A DNA stretch of 55,234 nt from assembly GCA_002412965.1 (NCBI GenBank), contig DHWB01000010.1, positions 144,126 through 199,359 of the forward strand. Reading direction: 5' to 3'. Below, piece by piece: positions 24,761-32,359 of this stretch. Origin of the DNA: Desulfomicrobium sp. UBA5193 (GTDB lineage: Bacteria; Desulfobacterota; Desulfovibrionia; Desulfovibrionales; Desulfomicrobiaceae). A model generated the notes under the pieces. That model was not told the DNA's origin and ran no database searches. It saw only the letters and a program-made list of their open reading frames with translations. The stretch's first letter is position 1. Every line of letters starts with the position of its first letter. The position numbers were made by a program, and so were the translations under genes.

Positions 24761-25842
24761 AACGCCTGATTCTGACCACTGGCGGCACCGGAGGCCATAT
24801 CTTCCCGGCCCTGGCCGTGGCGGAGTCCGTTCGCGAGACGGTTCGGGACTGCGAGATCCTCTTTGTGGGAGGAGAGCGCGGGCCTGAAGGCGAGTGGGCG
24901 CGGGCGGCCGGAGTGCCCTTCGTGGCCTTGCCGGCGCAGGGCGTCGTTGGCCGGGGGCTGAAAAGCGCGGCCACGGCCTGGTGGCTGGGCCGGAGCCTGT
25001 TCAAGGCGTGGAGGCTGCTGCGGAGTTTTCAGCCGGACGTGGTGCTGGGCCTGGGCGGATACGCCGGATTTTCCTGTCCCCTGGCCGCGAGCCTGATGGG
25101 TATCCCCTCGGCCATTCACGAGCAGAACAGCGTGCCTGGCGTCACCAACCGGATTTTGGCGAAGCGTGTGGATCGGGTCCTGGTCAGCTTCAAGGACATG
25201 GAATCTCCGCTTTTTTCCGGTCAGAGCGCGGTCGTGACCGGAAACCCGGTTCGCACCGAGATCCGCCGCCTGCGGGACGCGCGCCGCGCGCCGGGCCGCA
25301 ACATCCTGATCGTCGGTGGCAGCCAGGGCGCGTCGGCCCTCAATCGTTTCGTGTTGCGGGAACTCGACAGCCTGAAACAGCTGGGCTTTGGAATTTGGCA
25401 TCAGACAGGGAAGGACGAGTTTGAAAGCGTGCGGGCGGCCTACGCCGAAAAATTTCCCGAGGCCCGCGTGGAAGCGTTCATCAGCGACATGCACGCAGCC
25501 TATCGCTTCGCGGATCTGGTCATCTGCAGGGCCGGGGCTACGACAATCGCTGAGCTGATGGCGGCGGGCAAGCCGAGCATCCTGGTGCCATTCCCTTATG
25601 CCACCCACGATCATCAGCTCAAGAATGCGCGGTCGCTCGAAAAGGGTGGAGCGGCCCTGCTGTTTCAGCAGCGTCAGCTCGAAGAACTCAGTCTCTCCTC
25701 TGCGGTCGGCGATCTTTTTCAGATGCCTGAAAGCCTGGCCCGGATGGCCAAGGCCGCGCGGGAAATGGGCATCCCCGATGCAGGCGAACGGGTGGTGGCT
25801 CAATTGCAGGATCTGGCGTCAAGCAAATCAAGGCGCGGATGA
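24757..25842 (+). CDS. murG: Lipid II synthase MurG
   Basis: MurG adds GlcNAc from UDP-GlcNAc to lipid I, giving lipid II. The 361 residues show the N-terminal GGTGGHIFPALAVAE loop, GLGGYAGFSCPLAA, IHEQNSVPGVTNR, the second-domain GGSQGASALN loop and the UDP-GlcNAc-binding RAGATTIAELMAAGKPSILVPFP. The start, ATG at 24757, overlaps the ftsW stop. The stop overlaps murC. Confidence 0.98.
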   Translation: MKRLILTTGGTGGHIFPALAVAESVRETVRDCEILFVGGERGPEGEWARAAGVPFVALPAQGVVGRGLKSAATAWWLGRSLFKAWRLLRSFQPDVVLGLGGYAGFSCPLAASLMGIPSAIHEQNSVPGVTNRILAKRVDRVLVSFKDMESPLFSGQSAVVTGNPVRTEIRRLRDARRAPGRNILIVGGSQGASALNRFVLRELDSLKQLGFGIWHQTGKDEFESVRAAYAEKFPEARVEAFISDMHAAYRFADLVICRAGATTIAELMAAGKPSILVPFPYATHDHQLKNARSLEKGGAALLFQQRQLEELSLSSAVGDLFQMPESLARMAKAAREMGIPDAGERVVAQLQDLASSKSRRG

Positions 25843-27227
25843 CGGTGAATATGAAATCGAAAATCAACAAGATACATATGGTTGGCATTGGCGGCGCAGG
25901 TATGAGCGGCATCGCTGAAGTGCTGCTTACGCTCGGATATCAGGTTTCGGGTTCGGATCTGGTCAAGGGGCAGGTGGCACAGCGTCTGGAGTCTCTGGGG
26001 GCCACGATTCACGCCGGGCATGCCCGCGAGAATATGCGCGATGCCCAGGTGGTGGTCCGTTCCACCGCAGTGCGGGATGACAACCCGGAGCTGGTGGAAG
26101 CCCGCGCCAAAGGCGTGCCCATAATTCCCCGTGCCGAAATGCTGGCCGAACTGATGCGCCTCAAGGTTGGCGTGGCCGTGGCCGGGACGCATGGCAAGAC
26201 CACGACCACTTCGCTTTTGGCCACGATTTTCATGGAAGCGCATCTTGACCCCACGGTCATAATCGGTGGCCGCCTCAACGCCTACGGCTCGAACGCAATG
26301 CTCGGCCAGGGGCGCTATCTTATCGCCGAGGCCGATGAGTCCGACGGGTCCTTTTTGTGCCTGCTGCCGCGCATCTCCATCGTGACCAATGTCGACGCGG
26401 ATCATCTCGATTTTTACAAGGATCTAGACGAAATTCGGGACAGCTTTGTGGAGTTCATGAACAGCGTGCCGTTCTACGGCCTGAACGTGGTGTGCGGCGA
26501 CGATCCGGGTGTGCAGTCGATTCTGCCCAGGGTGCGGCGCCCTGTGCTGACCTATGGCTTTGGCGAAGGCAACGTGCTGAGGGCAGAGATCATCACATGC
26601 GAGGCGGGATCGCGCTTCAATGTGTATCGCCACGGCGAGTTTTGGGGTGAGGTCTCCCTGACTCATCCCGGCAGGCACAATGTCCTGAACGCCCTGGGCG
26701 CCATCGGCGTGGCCATGGAAGCCGGGGTACCGATAGAGGATATCATTCACGGTCTGGGCGCGTTCGCGGGAGTGGGCCGCCGGTTTGAGCACAAGGGTAC
26801 GAGAAACGGCGTGCTGGTTGTTGACGACTACGGCCATCACCCCACGGAAATCGCGGCCACCCTGGAAACCGCGCGGCTGTGTTATCCGGACAAGCGCCTT
26901 GTGGTGGCTTTCCAGCCGCACCGGTTCACCCGGACCCAGGCCCTTTTCGGCGATTTTTCAAAGGTCTTCGCGGGAGTGGACCAGCTTCTCTTGACGGAGA
27001 TCTATCCGGCCAGCGAATCACCCATTCCCGGAGTCAGCGGGCAAAGCCTCGCTCAGGCCATCCGGCAGGTGACGAGCACCCCGGTGCAGTTTTTCGAGAA
27101 CTTCGCAGCCATGCAGGCCGCCCTGGGCGATATCCTGCGCGAAGGCGATCTGTTTCTGACGTTGGGTGCGGGCAGCATCTGGACAGTTGGCCAGAACTAT
27201 CTTGACGGCAATGGTGGAACGCCTTGA
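25839..27227 (+). CDS. murC: UDP-MurNAc:L-alanine ligase MurC
   Basis: MurC adds the first residue, L-alanine, to UDP-MurNAc. The 462 residues have the Rossmann-like HMVGIGGAGMSGIAEVL, the ATP loop AVAGTHGKTTTTSLLA, the EADESDGSF segment and the DDYGHHPTEIAATL motif. It overlaps murG (ATGA) and ftsQ (TTGA). In many relatives murB follows murC; here ftsQ follows directly and murB is absent from the window. Confidence 0.98.
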   Translation: MTVNMKSKINKIHMVGIGGAGMSGIAEVLLTLGYQVSGSDLVKGQVAQRLESLGATIHAGHARENMRDAQVVVRSTAVRDDNPELVEARAKGVPIIPRAEMLAELMRLKVGVAVAGTHGKTTTTSLLATIFMEAHLDPTVIIGGRLNAYGSNAMLGQGRYLIAEADESDGSFLCLLPRISIVTNVDADHLDFYKDLDEIRDSFVEFMNSVPFYGLNVVCGDDPGVQSILPRVRRPVLTYGFGEGNVLRAEIITCEAGSRFNVYRHGEFWGEVSLTHPGRHNVLNALGAIGVAMEAGVPIEDIIHGLGAFAGVGRRFEHKGTRNGVLVVDDYGHHPTEIAATLETARLCYPDKRLVVAFQPHRFTRTQALFGDFSKVFAGVDQLLLTEIYPASESPIPGVSGQSLAQAIRQVTSTPVQFFENFAAMQAALGDILREGDLFLTLGAGSIWTVGQNYLDGNGGTP

Positions 27228-28069
27228 GCACGGCGGTACTGGGAAAGAAGGTTCGCCGGAACGTGTCCCGGCGTAACGATCGCAAGAAGTCTGCGGACGG
27301 CGGGGCCATGGTCGGCGGGCTCGTCTCGGGCCTGGGCCGCACCGTGGTCACCTTGACCCAGTGGATTTTTGGAATCGCTTTTGTGGTGGTCATCAGTTTC
27401 GGGATCCTGTTTGCCTATCGCTGGGTGACGGAGCATGAGTTTTTCGCCTTGGTGAATTTGAACATCGTGGGTGGGCAACGGCTCAGCCCCGAGGAGATCG
27501 CCTCCATGGGCGGGGTGAGCGTCGGCGTGAACGTGCTGAGCATCAACATCGCCGAGGTGCAGCGCCGTATCGCAGCCAGCGAATGGCTGGAGAGCGTGTC
27601 CGTGACCAGAGTGCTTCCGGACGGGCTGGTCATCGAGGTCAAGGAGCGCGAGCCGGCCTTCCTGGTCCGCCGTGACGAACATCTCTATTACGCGGATGTG
27701 AACGGGCAACCGATCGTGACCTTGGGTGTCGAGAAGTTCATTTCCCTGCCGCTGCTGGAAAAGGAAGATGGCGTGCCGGTGGGCAACGGGATCAGGCTGC
27801 TGCTCGATGCGGTCTCCCGCAACTCGCTGCCCTTCGGGATGAGCCAGATCGCCTGGCTGCGGCAGGACAGCGCGGAGCAGTTCAGTATTTTTTTGGAGAA
27901 ACCACGGGTTCTCGTACAATTGGATGGTACGGATCTGGATGCCACAATGGCATGTCTGATCAAGCTTTGGGCTGATTTGGAAAGCCGGGGCGAGCTGGGC
28001 CGCACCGCATTCATGTTTGTCATGCCGGGTCGGGCATGGATCAGGCTCAATGCCGATCAAACACTCTAG
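27224..28069 (+). CDS. ftsQ: Cell division protein FtsQ
   Basis: FtsQ is a bitopic division protein that scaffolds FtsB/FtsL and recruits later divisome components. The 281 residues have a basic cytoplasmic N terminus (KKVRRNVSRRNDRKK), one transmembrane helix (about 44-66), a POTRA domain starting near VNLNIVGGQRLSPEEI, and the FtsQ domain (VSVTRVLPDGLVIEVKEREPAFLV). The start is TTG at 27224, overlapping the murC stop. ftsA follows after 38 bases. Confidence 0.93.
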   Translation: MSTAVLGKKVRRNVSRRNDRKKSADGGAMVGGLVSGLGRTVVTLTQWIFGIAFVVVISFGILFAYRWVTEHEFFALVNLNIVGGQRLSPEEIASMGGVSVGVNVLSINIAEVQRRIAASEWLESVSVTRVLPDGLVIEVKEREPAFLVRRDEHLYYADVNGQPIVTLGVEKFISLPLLEKEDGVPVGNGIRLLLDAVSRNSLPFGMSQIAWLRQDSAEQFSIFLEKPRVLVQLDGTDLDATMACLIKLWADLESRGELGRTAFMFVMPGRAWIRLNADQTL

Positions 28070-28107
28070 GATAGCATGCCGGCCTGTGCCGGGAGAAGAG
28101 GGGGAGT

Positions 28108-29337
28108 ATGGCCAAGTCTGAATTGATCGTCGGTCTGGATATTGGAACGACCAAGATATGCACCGTTGTGGGTGAAGTGGGAACGGACTCGCTGGTGGAC
28201 ATCATCGGCATCGGCACCAGCCCGTCCACCGGGCTGCGCAAGGGCGTGGTCGTCAACATCGAACAGACCGTGCAGTCCATCAAGAAGGCTCTTGAAGAAG
28301 CCGAACTCATGGCCGGGTGCGAGATCCGGGCCGTCTATGCCGGGATCGCGGGCAGCCACATCAAGGGCTTCAACAGCCACGGCGTGATCGCGGTCAAGGG
28401 TGGTGAGGTGACGGCCCGCGACATCGAGCGGGTTATCGACGCGGCCAAGGCCGTGGCCATTCCGCTCGACCGCGAGGTCATCCATATTTTGCCGCAGGAG
28501 TACATCGTCGATGACCAGACCGGCATCGCCGATCCGCTCGGGATGGCCGGAGTGCGCCTTGAGGTGAAGGTGCACATCGTCACCGGCGCCGTGACCAGCG
28601 CCCAGAACATCGTCAAGTCCTGCCACAAGTCGGGTCTCGACGTGGAAGACATCGTGCTCGAAGCCTTCGCCTCTTCCAAGGCAGTGCTGACCGATGAGGA
28701 ACGCGAGATCGGCGTGGCTCTGGTCGATATCGGCGGGGGCACCTCGGACATCGCCATCTTTCACGGCAACTCCATCAAGCACACCGGGGTCATCGCCCTC
28801 GGCGGGACCAACCTGACGAATGACATCGCCTTTGGTCTGCGCACGCCGACCCAGGCCGCGGAGAAGATCAAGATCAAATACGGCTGCGCGTTGGCGGAGC
28901 TGGTCAGAAAGGAAGAGATCATCGAAGTGCCGAGTGTTGGCGGTCGCGAGCCGCGAAAACTCACTCGGCAGGTTCTGGCGGAGATTTGCGAGCCGCGCAT
29001 GGAGGAGCTCCTGGCGCTGGTGGATCAGGAATTGATCCGTTCCGGGTACAAAAAGCTCATCGGGGCGGGCGTGGTGCTGACCGGAGGCGCCTCGCGCATC
29101 GAAGGAATTCAGGAATTGGCGGAGCAGGTCTTCAACCTGCCGACCAGAACGGGCTCGCCCACCGGAGTGGGCGGACTCAAGGACGTGGTGGACAGCCCCA
29201 TGTACGCGACTGCGGTGGGACTGCTTCTTTACGGCGCGGAAAAGCACGGGCGGGACAGCAAGATCCGCATCCGCGACAAGAACATCTTCCACTCCATTCT
29301 GGCGCGGATGAAGAAATGGTTCGTGGATATCAGCTGA
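28108..29337 (+). CDS. ftsA: Cell division protein FtsA
   Basis: FtsA is the actin-like ATPase that tethers FtsZ to the membrane. The 409 residues show the phosphate-1 segment IVGLDIGTTKICTVVGEV, the phosphate-2 segment VALVDIGGGTSDIAIF, and GVVLTGGASRIEGI. The C terminus (RMKKWFVDIS) is an amphipathic membrane-targeting helix, as usual. A strong GGGGGAG ribosome binding site lies just before the ATG. It is separated from ftsZ by 67 bases that include a purine-rich GGGAAAGGGAAAGGGAAG stretch. Confidence 0.97.
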   Translation: MAKSELIVGLDIGTTKICTVVGEVGTDSLVDIIGIGTSPSTGLRKGVVVNIEQTVQSIKKALEEAELMAGCEIRAVYAGIAGSHIKGFNSHGVIAVKGGEVTARDIERVIDAAKAVAIPLDREVIHILPQEYIVDDQTGIADPLGMAGVRLEVKVHIVTGAVTSAQNIVKSCHKSGLDVEDIVLEAFASSKAVLTDEEREIGVALVDIGGGTSDIAIFHGNSIKHTGVIALGGTNLTNDIAFGLRTPTQAAEKIKIKYGCALAELVRKEEIIEVPSVGGREPRKLTRQVLAEICEPRMEELLALVDQELIRSGYKKLIGAGVVLTGGASRIEGIQELAEQVFNLPTRTGSPTGVGGLKDVVDSPMYATAVGLLLYGAEKHGRDSKIRIRDKNIFHSILARMKKWFVDIS

Positions 29338-29404
29338 TTGCTTTTCAAGGGAAAGGGAAAGGGAAGATCGGAGACTGGGAACAACGTCAACGTTAGGGGG
29401 AAGT

Positions 29405-30652
29405 ATGGATTTCCTGGAAATCGAACGCGAAGACAACGCTTTGATCAAAGTCATCGGAGTGGGCGGAGGCGGCGGCAATGCAGTGAACAACATGATCAAG
29501 GCCGCCATGCAGGGTGTGACCTTCATCGCCGCCAATACGGACATGCAGGCCCTGAAGCATTCCAAGGCCGAATACAAGATTCAGCTCGGCGACAAGCTGA
29601 CCAAGGGGCTGGGCGCGGGCGCCAACCCTGACATGGGCCGGGACGCGGCATTGGAGAGCCAGTCCCAGATCCGTGACATCCTCGGTGATTGCGACATGGT
29701 CTTCGTCACCGCGGGCATGGGCGGCGGAACGGGCACCGGCGCGGCTCCCGTCATCGCGCAGGTAGCCAAGGACATGGGCGCGCTGACCGTGGCCGTTGTC
29801 ACCAAACCATTCTTTTTCGAAGGCAAACGCCGGCAGCAGCAGGCCGAGCGGGGAATCAAGGAACTGCGCGACATCGTCGACAGCATCATCACCATCCCCA
29901 ACGACCGCCTGTTGACCCTGGCCTCCAAGAAGGCTTCCTTCGTGGACATGCTGGGCAAAGCCGACGAAGTTCTTTTTCACGCAGTGAAGGGCATCTCGGA
30001 CCTGATCATGGTTCCCGGCCTCATCAACCTCGACTTTGCCGACGTCAAGGCGGTCATGGAAGAGATGGGTCTGGCCATGATGGGCACGGGCATCGCCTCC
30101 GGTGACGGCAGAGCGCGTGAGGCGGCCCTCAAGGCCATCACCAGCCCGCTCCTGGAAGACGTGACCATCGACGGTGCGCGCGGCGTGCTCATGAACATCA
30201 CCTGCGGACCCGACCTGACCATCGAAGAAGTCAGCGAAGCCGCGAGCATCGTCCATGAAGCCGCACACGAAGATGCCAAGATCTACTTCGGTACCGTTTT
30301 CGACATGGATTGCGTGGACGAGATGCGCATCACCGTCATCGCGACCGGTATCCAGGACGGAAACGTGCCTGTGGAAAAAGGCAGCAAGATCTCCCAGTTC
30401 GCTGGTTCAGGCGGTAGCCGCCAGAGCGCCGAGAGCGAAGGCACCTTTATCCGCCCGCGGACACGCAAGATCACAGTCAATGAAAACACCGACTTGAGCG
30501 TGCCCGCCTACATACGCGCCAAGACACAGCCCGGTGTCGAGGACCGGCGGCACGAGCCCCGCAAGTGCGTGAATGGCGGCGATGATGCGGAGTTCCTGTT
30601 TGAAGAGGAGGAATTTGAAATTCCGTCATTCATACGCATGCAGGCTGATTAG
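29405..30652 (+). CDS. ftsZ: Cell division GTPase FtsZ
   Basis: FtsZ is the tubulin-like GTPase that forms the Z ring. The 415 residues have the nucleotide site (VGGGGGNAVNNMI; GMGGGTGTGAAPVIA) and the T7 loop NLDFADVK. After residue 320 a variable linker leads to the C-terminal peptide FEIPSFIRM (404-412), which docks FtsA and other partners. Unusually, the linker holds a second similar motif, DLSVPAYIRA (363-372). AGGGGGAAGT precedes the ATG. It is the last gene of the dcw cluster here and is followed by a short hairpin overlapping the stop codon. Confidence 0.98.
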   Translation: MDFLEIEREDNALIKVIGVGGGGGNAVNNMIKAAMQGVTFIAANTDMQALKHSKAEYKIQLGDKLTKGLGAGANPDMGRDAALESQSQIRDILGDCDMVFVTAGMGGGTGTGAAPVIAQVAKDMGALTVAVVTKPFFFEGKRRQQQAERGIKELRDIVDSIITIPNDRLLTLASKKASFVDMLGKADEVLFHAVKGISDLIMVPGLINLDFADVKAVMEEMGLAMMGTGIASGDGRAREAALKAITSPLLEDVTIDGARGVLMNITCGPDLTIEEVSEAASIVHEAAHEDAKIYFGTVFDMDCVDEMRITVIATGIQDGNVPVEKGSKISQFAGSGGSRQSAESEGTFIRPRTRKITVNENTDLSVPAYIRAKTQPGVEDRRHEPRKCVNGGDDAEFLFEEEEFEIPSFIRMQAD

Positions 30653-30668
30653 GGCTCTGCCCTTTTTT
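30651..30668 (+). terminator. Short terminator-like hairpin at the ftsZ stop
   Basis: AGGGC (30651-30655) pairs with GCCCT (30659-30663) across a 3-base loop and is followed by T residues to 30668. The stem is short (5 bp) and overlaps the ftsZ TAG, so termination may be partial and some readthrough into the radical SAM gene is possible. Confidence 0.5.
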
Positions 30669-30697
30669 CCGAGCCACCCACACCCCGGGAGGGACCT

Positions 30698-32359
30698 GTG
30701 TCCGAGCTGTATTATGGCCGAACAGTCCCCCCGCTGAAGGATTGGGGAGGCCGGTTGCCCGTGGCTCTGGTATTCCCCGAGGCCGCGGAGCACGGACTCT
30801 CCACCCTGGGATGGCAGGTGGTGTACCGGCTGCTCGCCTCGCGCGAGGAGTTGGCCGTTGAGCGTTTTTTCTGGAATCCCACTTCCCCGAGGCCCAGGTC
30901 CGTTGACTCCGGACGCGACCTGGGCCTCTTCCCCCTTATTCTCTTCAGTCTGAACTTCGAAGGGGATTTCCCCATCGTCCTGAAGCTCCTGCAGGATGCG
31001 GATATTCCCGTCAGAGTCGAAGATCGCGAACTCTGGCCCATGATCCTGGCCGGCGGCCCCGTTGCATTTCTCAATCCCTTTCCCCTTTTGCCTGCGTTTG
31101 ATGGAATCTTTGTCGGTGAGGCCGAGGCCGGCCTCCTGCCCGTCATGGACGAGATTGCGCGGGTCTGGACCACCGGCGCGGACAAGGCCCAGGCTCTTGA
31201 GGCCATCGCTCCGTTGCCCGGAATGCTGATCCCCGGCAAAAGCCGCGAGCCCGTGCGCCGGGTGGTCAACATAAATGCGACCGGGAGCCTCGATGATCCC
31301 GCCTTTTCATGTTTCGTGAGTTCCGAGGCCCAGTTTCGGGACATGCTGCTCCTCGAAGTCAATCGCGGCTGCCCCTATGGGTGCCGTTTTTGCGCAGCGG
31401 GCAGCATCTACAAACCTCCACGCCATGCCGAGCTTGCAACGCTGCAAGACATCGTGACGCGCAGCGCGCCGCAGAAGGTGGGTCTGGTGGGCACGGCCCT
31501 GACCGATTGGCCGGACCTGTTGCCCTTCCTGCAGTGGCTGCAGGAGCGTCGGGTCAAATTTTCCCTGTCCTCCCTGCGCGCCGATGGATTGACGGATGAG
31601 CTGCTCGGATTCCTGCGTCACACCGGAACCAGGTCCGTGACCCTGGCCCTTGAAGGCGCGAGCCGTCGTCTGCGCCGGGCCATGAACAAGCATTTTTCGG
31701 AAGAGGCCTTTCTGGAAGCCGTGACACGCATCAGCCGCCTGCAGTTCGGGACTTTAAAGCTGTACATGATTACGGGGTGGCCGGACGAGGGGGAGGATGA
31801 TTGGGCGGAATTCGAGTCCTTTCTGACCCGCATAGACGAGGCCCGGAAGCTGGGGCAGGGCAACCGCAAAAAAGGGGTCGAACTCATTTCCCTCTCGGTC
31901 AGTTGCTTAGTGCCCAAGGCCTGGACGCCCCTGCAATGGGCCACGATTCCCGATGAGGATTGGTTCAAGGGCGCCATGCGCCGTTTCAAGTCGGCGGTCG
32001 GTCGGTACAAGGGGATGCGTTTTGCAGGTGAGAACCCTGCTCAGGCCAGGGTGCAGATGTTTCTGGCCAGAGGCGGGGAGGAAATTTTTCCCTGCCTGGA
32101 ACGGGCCGCGCACATCGGTTTGACCAGGGCCGTCAGGGAACATGAGGATCTTGTGCGCGACGTGCTTGAGCGGCCTCTGGACCGGGACAGCGTCTTTCCC
32201 TGGGAGCGGCTCGACATCGGGGTTTCACGTAAATTTCTGTATTCGGAGTGGATCAAATATCACCACGCCATGGTCACCGATCCATGTCCCGTTTCTGGCT
32301 GCCAGGGATGCAAACTCTGCGGCATGGACCGTTTTTTGTCACTGCCGCAAGGGCGTTAA
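30698..32359 (+). CDS. Radical SAM protein of unknown reaction
   Basis: The 553 residues carry the radical SAM cluster motif C225-x3-C229-x2-C232 (NRGCPYGCRFCAAG), which binds a [4Fe-4S] cluster and S-adenosylmethionine. An N-terminal region of about 200 residues looks like a cobalamin-binding-type fold without its clear histidine motif. The layout resembles the uncharacterised family often found as the N-terminal half of radical SAM/DUF2344 fusions. Near the C terminus CPVSGCQGCKLCG (about residues 528-540) adds four cysteines that could hold another cluster. Start GTG at 30698 behind GGGAGGGA. The 3' end overlaps the convergent gene by 21 bases. Its substrate is unknown. Confidence 0.85.
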   Translation: MSELYYGRTVPPLKDWGGRLPVALVFPEAAEHGLSTLGWQVVYRLLASREELAVERFFWNPTSPRPRSVDSGRDLGLFPLILFSLNFEGDFPIVLKLLQDADIPVRVEDRELWPMILAGGPVAFLNPFPLLPAFDGIFVGEAEAGLLPVMDEIARVWTTGADKAQALEAIAPLPGMLIPGKSREPVRRVVNINATGSLDDPAFSCFVSSEAQFRDMLLLEVNRGCPYGCRFCAAGSIYKPPRHAELATLQDIVTRSAPQKVGLVGTALTDWPDLLPFLQWLQERRVKFSLSSLRADGLTDELLGFLRHTGTRSVTLALEGASRRLRRAMNKHFSEEAFLEAVTRISRLQFGTLKLYMITGWPDEGEDDWAEFESFLTRIDEARKLGQGNRKKGVELISLSVSCLVPKAWTPLQWATIPDEDWFKGAMRRFKSAVGRYKGMRFAGENPAQARVQMFLARGGEEIFPCLERAAHIGLTRAVREHEDLVRDVLERPLDRDSVFPWERLDIGVSRKFLYSEWIKYHHAMVTDPCPVSGCQGCKLCGMDRFLSLPQGR

